DNA of 17,277 nucleotides from Ferrovibrio terrae_B (GCF_943371255.1 NZ_CALRUC010000095.1:1-17277); one strand, 5' to 3'; counted from the first letter of the stretch, positions 8,463 to 15,607 are shown. Translations and numbers: made by a program. The notes: generated by a model from the sequence alone, not told the origin.

Positions 8463-8496
8463 CTTGAAGACCGGGTAATCTTGACGACCGGGTAAT
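8463..8496 (+). repeat. 17-bp tandem duplication upstream of hflK
   Basis: CTTGAAGACCGGGTAAT (8463-8479) is followed without a gap by CTTGACGACCGGGTAAT (8480-8496), differing at one base. It lies 68-102 bases upstream of the hflK ATG in the 250-base divergent spacer. Each copy starts with CTTGA, which resembles a -35 element (including the CTTG of alphaproteobacterial heat-shock promoters), but I find no convincing -10 at the right distance. It could be a paired regulator site or a slippage duplication. The rest of the spacer, 8416-8462 and 8497-8564, shows nothing else I recognise apart from the ribosome-binding site. Confidence 0.75.
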
Positions 8497-8564
8497 AACG
8501 CAAATTTTCCGCCGCAGCGCCGTCCATGGTCGCATCGGACGGGCAGGCAAAGAAGGACAGTGGG

Positions 8565-9728
8565 ATGCCCTGGAGCAATCAAGGTGGGGGTTTTGGTGGC
8601 GGCGGCAGCGGCGGTGGCGGCGGTCGTGGACCCTGGGGCCAGGGCGGTGGCGGCGGGCGTGGCCCGGGCGGCGGCAATGGCGGCGGCCCGTTCGGCGGCC
8701 CCAATCCGCCCAGCCTTGAGGAAATCCTGCGCCGTGGCCAGGACAAGTTCCGCGGCATGTTGCCTGGTGGCGACGTTTCCGGCCGCGGTATCCTGCTGCT
8801 GATCCTGGTCGCGGTGGCGATCTGGTTCGGTACCGGCTTCTACCGCGTCGATACCGACGAACAGGGTGTGGTGCTGCGCTTCGGCAAGGTGCATGCCGTG
8901 ACCGAGCCGGGCCTGCGCTATCGTCTGCCCTGGCCGGTCGATTCCGTGCTGACGCCGAAAGTGACCAGCGTGAACCGCGAGGAAATCGGCTTCCGCAGCC
9001 TGGGTGAGTCGCCCACGCGCGGCGTGCAGCAGCGCGACGTGCCGGAAGAAAGCCTGATGCTGACCGGCGACGAAAACATCGTCGACATCGATTTCACCGT
9101 GCTGTGGCAGGTGAAGGATGCCGGCCAGTATCTGTTCAACGTGGTGGAGCCTGCGCGCACCATCAAGCAGGTGGCCGAAAGCGCCATCCGCGAAGTGGTC
9201 GGCAAGAACAACATCCAGTTCATCCTGACCGAAGGCCGCACCAAGATCGCCGACGATACCCGCCGCGTCATGCAGGCGGTGCTCGATGGCTACAGCGCCG
9301 GCGTTGTCGTCACCCAGGTGGCATTGCAGCGCACCGAGCCGCCGGCTTCGGTGATCGACGCCTTCCGCGACGTGCAGTCGGCCCAGGCCGACCGCGAGCG
9401 TGCGCAGAACGAGGCGGAAGCCTATCGTAACGACATCATCCCGCGTGCCCGCGGCGAGGCGCAGCGCCTGCTGCAGCAGGCGGAAGCCTACAAGCAGGAA
9501 ACCATCGCCAATGCCCAGGGCGATGCCAGCCGCTTCAGCCAGGTCTATGCCGAATACCGCCAGGCCAAGGATGTGACCACCAAGCGCATGTATCTTGAAA
9601 CCATGGAGTCGATCATGCGCGGCACGACCAAGGTGATCGTGGACGGCCACAATGGTCAGGGCGTGGTGCCCTATCTGCCGCTGCCGGAGCTGCAAAAGCA
9701 GCGCCAGCAACCGGCACAGCAGCGCTAA
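8565..9728 (+). CDS. hflK: HflK, FtsH protease modulator subunit
   Basis: HflK is an inner-membrane SPFH/Band 7 (stomatin-like) protein that assembles with HflC into a large periplasmic-facing complex around the FtsH protease. The 387-residue protein opens with MPWSNQGGG and a glycine-rich cytoplasmic segment (about 7-45), as HflK proteins do. A single membrane span follows near 74-91 (GILLLILVAVAIWFGTGFY), then the SPFH domain (YRVDTDEQGVVLRFGKV onward) and an Ala/Gln/Glu-rich helical region, probably coiled coil, around 265-330. The ATG at 8565 is chosen over one 39 bases upstream because MPWSNQ is the conserved family opening and AAGGA lies at 8553-8557. It is followed 15 bases later by hflC and is the first gene of the hflK-hflC-degP unit. 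Confidence 0.95.
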   Translation: MPWSNQGGGFGGGGSGGGGGRGPWGQGGGGGRGPGGGNGGGPFGGPNPPSLEEILRRGQDKFRGMLPGGDVSGRGILLLILVAVAIWFGTGFYRVDTDEQGVVLRFGKVHAVTEPGLRYRLPWPVDSVLTPKVTSVNREEIGFRSLGESPTRGVQQRDVPEESLMLTGDENIVDIDFTVLWQVKDAGQYLFNVVEPARTIKQVAESAIREVVGKNNIQFILTEGRTKIADDTRRVMQAVLDGYSAGVVVTQVALQRTEPPASVIDAFRDVQSAQADRERAQNEAEAYRNDIIPRARGEAQRLLQQAEAYKQETIANAQGDASRFSQVYAEYRQAKDVTTKRMYLETMESIMRGTTKVIVDGHNGQGVVPYLPLPELQKQRQQPAQQR

Positions 9729-9743
9729 GGGAGGAGACGCATC

Positions 9744-10634
9744 ATGAACCGTTCGCTCCTCACCATCATCGTCATCGTCCTGGTCGCCCTCGGCTTCCTG
9801 GTCAAGGCATCGCTGTTCACCGTGCACCAGGCCCAGCAGGCCCTGGTGGTGCAGTTCGGCGATCCGCGCCGGGTCATCACCGAGCCCGGCCTGAATGTGA
9901 AGATCCCGCTGATCCAGGATGTGGTCTATTTCGACAAGCGCATCCTCGGCCTCGACGCGCAGCCGGAAGAAATCCTCACCTCCGACCAGCGCCGCCTGGT
10001 GGTCGACAGCTTCGTGCGCTATCGCATCACCAATCCGCTGCTGTTCTATCAGACCGTCCGCAACGAGCTGGGCATGCGTGGCCGCCTGGCCCCGTCGGTC
10101 GCCAATGCCTTCCGCGGCGCTTTCGGCCGCCTGGACGCCAGCACGATCATCTCGGGCGACCGTCCGTCGGCGATGCAGCAGGTCACCAACACGCTGCAGG
10201 AAGACAGCCGCCGCCTTGGCATCGAGCTGGTCGACGTGCGCATCAAGCGTGCCGACTTCCCCGACACCATCGGCCAGGCGATCTTCCGCCGCATGCAGAC
10301 CGAACGCCAGCGCGAGGCCAACGAGCAGCGCGCCACCGGCTTCGAGCTGTCGGAAAAGATCCGTGCCGAGGCCGAGCGCCAGCGCACCATCCTGATTGCC
10401 GATGCGCGTCGCCGCTCGGAAATCCTGCGTGGTGAAGGCGATGCCGAACGCACCAAGATTTTCGCGGAAGCCGCCAATCGCGACCCGGAATTCTACAACT
10501 TCTACCGTTCGCTGCAGGCCTATACCAAGGTGCTGCAGCCGGGCGACACCACCATGGTGCTGTCGCCGGATTCCGAGTTCTTCCGGTATTTTGAAAGCCC
10601 GACCGGCACGCCGCGGCGTCCGGCCGGTCGCTAA
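9744..10634 (+). CDS. hflC: HflC, FtsH protease modulator subunit
   Basis: HflC is the partner of HflK. This 296-residue protein has one N-terminal membrane span (about residues 4-20, LLTIIVIVLVALGFLV), then the SPFH domain (QQALVVQFGDPRRVITEPGL), and a charged helical segment rich in Arg/Glu/Ala that includes RTILIADARRRSEILRGEGD. The C-terminal block EFYNFYRSLQAY is characteristic of HflC. A strong ribosome-binding site, GGGAGGAG at 9729-9736, starts directly after the hflK stop, which fits co-expression at similar level. Length is normal. In some alphaproteobacteria a short DUF2065 gene lies between hflC and degP; only 38 bases separate them here, so it is absent. Confidence 0.95.
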   Translation: MNRSLLTIIVIVLVALGFLVKASLFTVHQAQQALVVQFGDPRRVITEPGLNVKIPLIQDVVYFDKRILGLDAQPEEILTSDQRRLVVDSFVRYRITNPLLFYQTVRNELGMRGRLAPSVANAFRGAFGRLDASTIISGDRPSAMQQVTNTLQEDSRRLGIELVDVRIKRADFPDTIGQAIFRRMQTERQREANEQRATGFELSEKIRAEAERQRTILIADARRRSEILRGEGDAERTKIFAEAANRDPEFYNFYRSLQAYTKVLQPGDTTMVLSPDSEFFRYFESPTGTPRRPAGR

Positions 10635-10641
10635 GGGTCGG

Positions 10642-10661
10642 GCTGCCGCAGTCGCGGCAGC
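10642..10661 (+). other. Perfect 8-bp hairpin in the hflC-degP gap
   Basis: GCTGCCGC (10642-10649) and GCGGCAGC (10654-10661) are exact inverted repeats around the 4-base loop AGTC. No T tract follows, so it is not a standard terminator. The degP ribosome-binding site GAGGAGG (10662-10668) begins at the very next base. In the transcript the hairpin would end where the ribosome must bind, so an effect on degP translation or on mRNA processing is plausible but unproven. Confidence 0.7.
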
Positions 10662-10672
10662 GAGGAGGGTAT

Positions 10673-12169
10673 ATGGGTGCGATGACACAGGTTCGCCTGA
10701 TCCGGAATACCGCGCTGGCGGCAAGCCTCCTGTTCGGCCTGGGGCTGGCTTCGGCCGTCCAGGCCCGCGCACCGGAAGGCGATTTTGCCGATCTGGCGGA
10801 GAAGCTGCTGCCGGCGGTGGTCAATATCTCGACCACGCAGACGGTGCAGAACAAGGGCGGCATGCCCGAGGGCCTGCCGCAGTTTCCGCCGGGCTCGCCG
10901 TTCGAGGATTTCTTCAAGGAATTCTTCGAACGCCAGCAGCGCGGCGAAGGCAACCGGCCGCCGCGCCAGGTCTCCTCGCTCGGTTCGGGCTTCATCATCG
11001 ATGCCCGCGGCTATGTGGTAACCAACAACCACGTGATCGCCGATGCCGACCAGGTGCGCGTCATTCTGCATGACAACACCGAACTGGAAGCCAAGGTGGT
11101 CGGCCGCGATCCGGAAATCGATATCGCCGTGCTGAAGGTCGAGCCCAAGGGCCGCACGCTGACGGCGGTGAACTGGGGCGATTCCGACAAGATCCGCGTC
11201 GGGCAGTGGACTCTGGCCATCGGCAATCCCTTCGGCCTGGGCGGCACCGTCACCGCCGGCATCATCTCGGCACGCGGCCGCGACATCAATGCCGGCCGCT
11301 ACGACGACTTCCTGCAGACCGATGCCTCGATCAACAAGGGCAATTCCGGCGGCCCGCTGTTCGACAAGGACGGCAATGTCATCGGCATCAACACGGCGAT
11401 CTTCTCGCAGTCGGGCGGTTCGATCGGCATCGGCTTTGCCGTGCCGGCCAACCTGGCCCGCCCGGTGGTGCAGCAGCTGATCGAATTCGGCCGTACCAAG
11501 CGCGGCTGGCTCGGGGTGCAGATCCAGTCGGTCACCGACGAGATGGTGGAGGCGCTCGGCCTGCAGCAGGCGCGCGGCGCCCTGGTGGCCAAGGTCGTCC
11601 CCGGCGGCCCGGCCCAAAAGGCCGGCATCGATTCCGGCGATGTCATCACCAGCTTCGACGGCAAGACGATTGCCAGCACCAACGCGCTGACGCGCAGCGT
11701 CGCCGAGACGCCGGTGGGCAAGAGCGTCAATGTCGACATCATCCGCAAGGGCAAGAAGCAGACGGTGAAGGCGACCCTGGGCGAACTGGAAGCCGCCATG
11801 GCCTCGGCCAAGCAGGAGAACAGCCAGAAGGCCGATGCGGCCCGGCCCAAAGCCGGCCGCAACGAGACCGACCTGGCCGATCTCGGCGTGCGCGTCGCCC
11901 CGCTGACTAAGGAGCTGCGCCAGAAGCACGACATCAAGGATGACGTGAAGGGCGTGGTGATCACCGATGTCGAGGCCGATGGTCCGGCGGCCAAGCGCGA
12001 TGTGCGTGTGGGCGACGTCATCATCGAGATGGCGCAGTCGGAGATCCGCAACACCGAGGATGCGGTGGAGATGCTCAAGGCGCTGAAGGATGCCAAGCGC
12101 AAGGTGGCGCTGCTGCAGATCCAGCGGTCCGGCGAGCCGCGCTTCGTGCCGGTACCCCTGAAATCCTGA
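10673..12169 (+). CDS. degP: DegP/HtrA (Do-family) periplasmic serine protease
   Basis: This 498-residue Do-family endopeptidase degrades or refolds misfolded envelope proteins. A signal peptide covers about residues 1-32 (hydrophobic core ALAASLLFGLGLASAV, probable cleavage after AQA-like VQARA). The trypsin-like domain shows the triad His120 (TNNHVIA), Asp150 (EIDIAVLKV) and Ser225 (GNSGGP). Two PDZ domains follow, at about 279-368 (WLGVQIQSVTDEMVEALGL) and 403-492 (LGVRVAPLTKELR), joined by a Lys/Gln/Ala-rich linker of about 30 residues. The ATG at 10673 lies 4 bases from GAGGAGG; a second in-frame ATG at 10682 would be 13 bases away and is less likely. It is the last gene of the hflK-hflC-degP unit and is followed by a strong terminator. 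The membrane-linked FtsH modulators and a periplasmic protease together suggest envelope protein quality control. Confidence 0.95.
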   Translation: MGAMTQVRLIRNTALAASLLFGLGLASAVQARAPEGDFADLAEKLLPAVVNISTTQTVQNKGGMPEGLPQFPPGSPFEDFFKEFFERQQRGEGNRPPRQVSSLGSGFIIDARGYVVTNNHVIADADQVRVILHDNTELEAKVVGRDPEIDIAVLKVEPKGRTLTAVNWGDSDKIRVGQWTLAIGNPFGLGGTVTAGIISARGRDINAGRYDDFLQTDASINKGNSGGPLFDKDGNVIGINTAIFSQSGGSIGIGFAVPANLARPVVQQLIEFGRTKRGWLGVQIQSVTDEMVEALGLQQARGALVAKVVPGGPAQKAGIDSGDVITSFDGKTIASTNALTRSVAETPVGKSVNVDIIRKGKKQTVKATLGELEAAMASAKQENSQKADAARPKAGRNETDLADLGVRVAPLTKELRQKHDIKDDVKGVVITDVEADGPAAKRDVRVGDVIIEMAQSEIRNTEDAVEMLKALKDAKRKVALLQIQRSGEPRFVPVPLKS

Positions 12170-12189
12170 TCCCTGCCCAGCCGGACTGC

Positions 12190-12221
12190 AAAAAGCCCCG
12201 GGTCACCCCGGGGCTTTTTTT
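12190..12221 (+). terminator. Intrinsic terminator after degP
   Basis: AGCCCCGGG (12194-12202) and CCCGGGGCT (12207-12215) form a perfect 9-bp stem with loop TCAC. The stem can extend through flanking A (12190-12193) and T bases, and the run of seven T at 12215-12221 completes a strong rho-independent terminator 20 bases after the degP stop. It isolates the downstream IclR-led module from hflKC-degP transcription. Confidence 0.93.
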
Positions 12222-12244
12222 ATGCCGGGGGAGCAACGGGCGGC

Positions 12245-12294
12245 TTGACGGCAGGATTTCTGTATATTGAAATAGTTTTCATGAATGTGAAAAC
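12245..12294 (+). promoter_or_regulatory. Candidate promoter and tandem palindromic operator of the IclR-led operon
   Basis: TTGACG (12245-12250) and TGAAAT (12268-12273), 17 bases apart, form a sigma-70-like promoter with 5/6 and 4/6 matches. Over it lie two copies of TTTC-N8-GAAA: 12257-12260 with 12269-12272, and 12277-12280 with 12289-12292. They repeat at exactly 20 bp, about two helical turns. The second is embedded in a longer perfect palindrome, GTTTTCA-N6-TGAAAAC (12275-12294), which spans the proposed start codon. IclR-family proteins commonly bind as dimers of dimers and often regulate their own genes, so this arrangement fits an autoregulatory operator. The palindromes are directly visible; their function is inferred. 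Confidence 0.6.
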
Positions 12295-13015
12295 AGCCGT
12301 CCGCACCCTCGACCTGTTCGAAACCTTCGCCCGCGAAGGCCGGCCGCTGCCGCTGTCCGAACTGGGCCGGCTGCTCGCCATCCCGGTCTCCAGCTGCTTC
12401 GCCCTGGTCCAGACCCTGCAGAATCGCGGCTATATCTACGAGGTGCAGCGCCGCAGCGGCTATTACCCGACCCGCCGCCTGCAGGCCGTGGCCGACCAGA
12501 TCGCCGGCAGCGACCCTTTGCTCGACCGTATCCGGCCAACCCTGCTGAAGCTGCGGGACCAGACCGGCGAAACCGCCGTGGTGGGCAAGCTGCAGGATGC
12601 CCGGGTGCTTTATCTCGATGTGGCGGAATCGCAGCAGCGCATCCGCTACATCGCCAGCATCGGCGAGTTCCGCCAGCCGCATGCCAATTCGCTCGGCAAG
12701 GCCTTGCTGGCGGCCCTGCCGCTCGGCGAACGCGCCCGGCTGCTGAAGGACTACGACTGGACGGCGCCCACGGCGCGCACGCTCAGCAGCCCGGCGGCGT
12801 TCGAGCGCGAGATGGACGCGATCACGCAACGCGGCTGGTCGGTCAATGCCGGCGAGAGCGTGGCCGATCTTGCCGCGGTGGCCTGTGCGCTGCGCCTGAA
12901 CCGCGACTGGTATGCGATCTCGGTGGCCGGGCCGCTCTACCGCATGGAGGCGCACCTCGCTGACTATGGCGCCCTGCTGCGCACCGCCTGTGCTGCGCTG
13001 ACCGACGAGAGCTGA
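12281..13015 (+). CDS. IclR-family transcriptional regulator
   Basis: From the ATG at 12281 this is a 244-residue regulator, a normal length for the family. The N-terminal winged helix-turn-helix spans about 1-65 (LPLSELGRLLAIPVSSCFAL, then QTLQNRGYIYE). The C-terminal effector-binding domain follows (about 80-240), with the typical GETAVVGKL, HANSLGKALLAALP and GWSVNAGES blocks. An in-frame TTG at 12245 could add 12 residues and has GGGGGAG 11 bases upstream, but that TTG is better explained as the -35 box of the promoter. If so, the message starts close to the ATG and is nearly leaderless; no Shine-Dalgarno sequence precedes 12281. It leads a same-strand set of cupin, solute receptor, acyl-CoA dehydrogenase and CoA-transferase genes, which it probably controls in response to their substrate or an intermediate. 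Confidence 0.9.
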   Translation: MNVKTAVRTLDLFETFAREGRPLPLSELGRLLAIPVSSCFALVQTLQNRGYIYEVQRRSGYYPTRRLQAVADQIAGSDPLLDRIRPTLLKLRDQTGETAVVGKLQDARVLYLDVAESQQRIRYIASIGEFRQPHANSLGKALLAALPLGERARLLKDYDWTAPTARTLSSPAAFEREMDAITQRGWSVNAGESVADLAAVACALRLNRDWYAISVAGPLYRMEAHLADYGALLRTACAALTDES

Positions 13016-13019
13016 GAGC

Positions 13020-13406
13020 ATGACCAAGCGCCGCTATTTCATCCGCGCCGGCGAGGTGCCCGGCTATCACCCGGCCAATCATGTCGGCACGCTGAACCGC
13101 CGCCTGATCGGCCGCGAAACCGTCGGTGCCGAACAGCTGGAAGTGCTACTCGGCGTGATCGAGAAGGGCAAGGGCGCGCTGCCCCATGCGCATCCCGGCA
13201 TCGAACAGGTCTGCTACATGCTGGAAGGCCGCGCGCGCGCCGAAGTCGCCGGCGAGGTCTGCGAGCTTGGCCCCGGCGACTGCTGCTTCTTCCCGCCCGA
13301 TCAGCAGCACACCTTCACGGTACTCAGCGACGAGCCGGTGAAGGTGCTGGTGATCTATGCACCACCCTATGAGGAAAATCCCGACCGCGTGATCCGCCCC
13401 GACTGA
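13020..13406 (+). CDS. Single-domain cupin protein
   Basis: This 128-residue protein is a one-domain cupin. Motif 1 is GALPHAHPGIEQVCYMLEG at 52-70, with metal ligands His56, His58 and Glu62; motif 2 is GPGDCCFFPPDQQHTF at 84-99, with His97 as fourth ligand. All four ligands are present, so a bound divalent metal is likely. Small cupins include isomerases, dioxygenases, lyases and sugar- or acid-binding proteins, so the reaction cannot be read from the fold. It starts 4 bases after the IclR stop, implying one transcript and probable translational coupling. A role in handling the substrate or an intermediate of the operon is inferred from context only. Confidence 0.88.
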   Translation: MTKRRYFIRAGEVPGYHPANHVGTLNRRLIGRETVGAEQLEVLLGVIEKGKGALPHAHPGIEQVCYMLEGRARAEVAGEVCELGPGDCCFFPPDQQHTFTVLSDEPVKVLVIYAPPYEENPDRVIRPD

Positions 13407-13447
13407 GCCTGCCTGATCGTCATAAAACAAGAAAACCGGAGGAAACC

Positions 13448-14425
13448 ATGAAGACAAGCCTGCGCGGCCTCGCCGCCGCAATCGTTACCTGTGCTGTTGC
13501 CCTGCTGCTCGCCCCGACCGCCTGGGCCCAGGCCTACCCCGGCAAGATCATCAAGCTGGTGGTGCCCTTTGCCGCCGGCAGCGGCACAGATGCGGTGGCG
13601 CGCATCACCGCGCAGAACCTGACCGATGCGCTGGGCCAGCAGGTCATCGTCGACAACAAGCCCGGCGCCAACGGCGCCATCGCCGCCGAATTCGTCGCCC
13701 GTTCGGCGCCGGACGGCTACACCCTGTTCATGACCACCAACACCACCCATTCGGCCAATCCCAGCCTGATGAAAAAGATCAACTACGACCCGGTGAAGGA
13801 TTTCGCGCCGGTCTCGCGCATGGGCAACCTGCCCTTCATGCTGGTGGTCAATCCCGAGCTGCCGATCAAATCGGTGAAGGACCTGATCGACTATGCCCGC
13901 AAGAATCCGGGCAAGGTGTCGTATGGCACCGGCAACAGCACCGGCATCGTCGCCGGCGCGACCTTCGGGCTGGCCAACAAGATCGAGCTGCTGCATGTGT
14001 CCTACAAGAGCACGCCGCCGGCGATGACCGATGTGATGGGCGGCCAGGTGACGATGATGTTCACCGACCTCGCGTCTGGCATCGGCAACGTCAAGGCCGG
14101 CCGCATGCGCGCGCTTGCCGTCACCACCGCCAAACGCAGCGCGCTGGTGCCCGACCTGCCGTCGATGGAAGAGGCCGGCGTACCGAATTTCGATCTCAAT
14201 TCGTGGAACGGCGTGTTCGCACCCGCCGGCACGCCCGCCGATATCATCGCTCGCCTGAATGCAGAGCTGGTGAAGATCGTGGCCAGGCCCGAGGTGAAGG
14301 ACAAGCTCGCCCAGATCGGCTTCGATGCCTTCACCAGCACGCCCGCCGAGCTGGATGCCTTCGTCCGCTCCGAGCTGGTCAAATGGGCCAAGCTGGTGAA
14401 GGACGCCGGCATCGAGGCGGAATAG
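13448..14425 (+). CDS. Bug/TctC-family periplasmic solute-binding protein
   Basis: This 325-residue protein belongs to the Bug (TctC, tripartite tricarboxylate transporter receptor) family. A Sec signal peptide ends at about residue 27 (hydrophobic core LAAAIVTCAVALLLAPTAW, cleavage AWA before QA). The mature opening YPGKIIKLVVPFAAGSGTDAV, then VDNKPGANGAIAAEFVA and APDGYTLFM, are family signatures. Relatives bind carboxylates or small amides between two lobes. GGAGG at 13438-13442 gives a good ribosome-binding site. No TctA or TctB membrane gene is present, so this is an orphan receptor, like most members of the expanded family; it may serve a distant transporter or only sense the ligand. 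Its place between the cupin and the CoA enzymes (4 bases before the dehydrogenase start) suggests the ligand is the operon's substrate acid. Confidence 0.93.
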   Translation: MKTSLRGLAAAIVTCAVALLLAPTAWAQAYPGKIIKLVVPFAAGSGTDAVARITAQNLTDALGQQVIVDNKPGANGAIAAEFVARSAPDGYTLFMTTNTTHSANPSLMKKINYDPVKDFAPVSRMGNLPFMLVVNPELPIKSVKDLIDYARKNPGKVSYGTGNSTGIVAGATFGLANKIELLHVSYKSTPPAMTDVMGGQVTMMFTDLASGIGNVKAGRMRALAVTTAKRSALVPDLPSMEEAGVPNFDLNSWNGVFAPAGTPADIIARLNAELVKIVARPEVKDKLAQIGFDAFTSTPAELDAFVRSELVKWAKLVKDAGIEAE

Positions 14426-14429
14426 CGCC

Positions 14430-15596
14430 ATGGACTTCCAGTTCAACGCCGACCAGCAGGCGATCCGCGAGGCGGTGAGCCGCATCTGTGCGCGGTTCGG
14501 CGACGATTACTGGCTGGAGCGCGATCATGCGGGCGGCTTCCCGCATGATCTGCACCAGGCGCTGGCGAAAGACGGCTGGCTCGGCATCTGCATACCGGAA
14601 GCCTATGGCGGCGCCGGCATGGGCATCACCGAAGCCGCGATCATGATGCAGGCGATTGCCGAATCCGGCGCCGGCCTGAGCGGGGCTTCGGCCGTGCATA
14701 TGAACATCTTCGGCCTCAATCCGGTGGTGGTGTTCGGCACCGAAGAGCAGAAGCAGCGCATGCTGCCGCCGCTGATCGCCGGCCGAGAGAAGGCCTGCTT
14801 CGCCGTCACCGAGCCCGATGCCGGCCTCAACACCACCAAGCTGAAGACCAAGGCGGTACGCGACGGCGACCATTACGTGCTGTCGGGCGCCAAGGTCTGG
14901 ATCTCGACCGCGCAGGTGGCCGAGAAGATGCTGATCCTGGCCCGCACCACGCCGCTGGAGCAGGTGACCAAGCCGACGCAGGGGCTCAGCCTGTTCTACA
15001 CCGATCTCGACCGCCGCTTCGTCGAGGTGCGCGAGATCGACAAGATGGGCCGCAAATGCGTCGATTCCAACCAGCTGTTCATCGACGGGCTGAAGGTGCC
15101 GGTGGCCGACCGCATTGGCGAGGAGGGGCGTGGCTTCGACTATATCCTGCACGGCATGAACCCCGAGCGCGTCCTGATCGCCGCCGAGGCGGTCGGGCTT
15201 GGCCGCGTCGCGCTGGCCCGCGCAACGCAATATGCCAAGGAGCGCATTGTCTTCGACCGCCCCATCGGCATGAACCAGGGTATCCAGCATCCGCTGGCGC
15301 AGAACTGGATGGAACTCGAAGCCGCCAACCTGATGGTGTTCAAGGCGGCCTCGCTGTATGACGCCGGCCAGCCCTGCGGCGCCGAGGCCAATGCGGCCAA
15401 GTATCTGGCGGGCGAGGCGGGCTTCAAGGCCTGCCAGCAGGCGGTGATGACCCATGGCGGCTATGGCTATGCCAGGGAGTATCACGTCGAGCGTTACCTA
15501 CGCGAAGTGCTGATCTCGCGCATCGCGCCGATCAGCCCGCAGCTGATCCTGTGTTTCATCGCCGAGCGCGTGCTCGGCCTGCCGAAATCCTACTGA
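14430..15596 (+). CDS. Acyl-CoA dehydrogenase family protein
   Basis: This 388-residue flavoprotein has the normal size and order of acyl-CoA dehydrogenases: N-terminal helices, a middle beta domain with FAVTEPDAGLNTTKLKTKA (124-142) and SGAKVWIST for FAD and substrate binding, and C-terminal helices with GLGRVALARATQYAKER and THGGYGYAREYHVERYLRE. Such enzymes desaturate an acyl-CoA at alpha-beta and pass electrons to electron-transfer flavoprotein. The usual C-terminal base (Glu in YEGT) is missing: the region reads RIAPISPQ, with Pro367 at the aligned position. Glu246 in NPERV aligns by eye with the alternative base used by isovaleryl- and long-chain acyl-CoA dehydrogenases. It starts 4 bases after the Bug gene; GAGG at 14414-14417 is a weak ribosome-binding site. 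It probably acts on the CoA ester made by the downstream CoA-transferase. The specific substrate is unknown. Confidence 0.93.
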   Translation: MDFQFNADQQAIREAVSRICARFGDDYWLERDHAGGFPHDLHQALAKDGWLGICIPEAYGGAGMGITEAAIMMQAIAESGAGLSGASAVHMNIFGLNPVVVFGTEEQKQRMLPPLIAGREKACFAVTEPDAGLNTTKLKTKAVRDGDHYVLSGAKVWISTAQVAEKMLILARTTPLEQVTKPTQGLSLFYTDLDRRFVEVREIDKMGRKCVDSNQLFIDGLKVPVADRIGEEGRGFDYILHGMNPERVLIAAEAVGLGRVALARATQYAKERIVFDRPIGMNQGIQHPLAQNWMELEAANLMVFKAASLYDAGQPCGAEANAAKYLAGEAGFKACQQAVMTHGGYGYAREYHVERYLREVLISRIAPISPQLILCFIAERVLGLPKSY

Positions 15597-15607
15597 GGAA
15601 ACCCGCC

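Noticed and set aside
8022..10772. A 916-codon open frame on the minus strand opposite hflK and hflC
   Set aside because: It is antisense to two well-recognised genes and overlaps mrp in another frame. Its translation shows no family motifs and is rich in His, Gln, Ala and Gly, as expected from antisense reading of GC-rich codons.
13020..13406. Cupin as a DMSP lyase (DddK/DddW-like) beside a class III CoA-transferase
   Set aside because: The metal ligands fit but are shared by most cupins. As I recall it, the catalytic tyrosine of DddK lies two residues after the motif-1 glutamate, and that position is Val64 here. The neighbours are not a recognised DMSP gene set.
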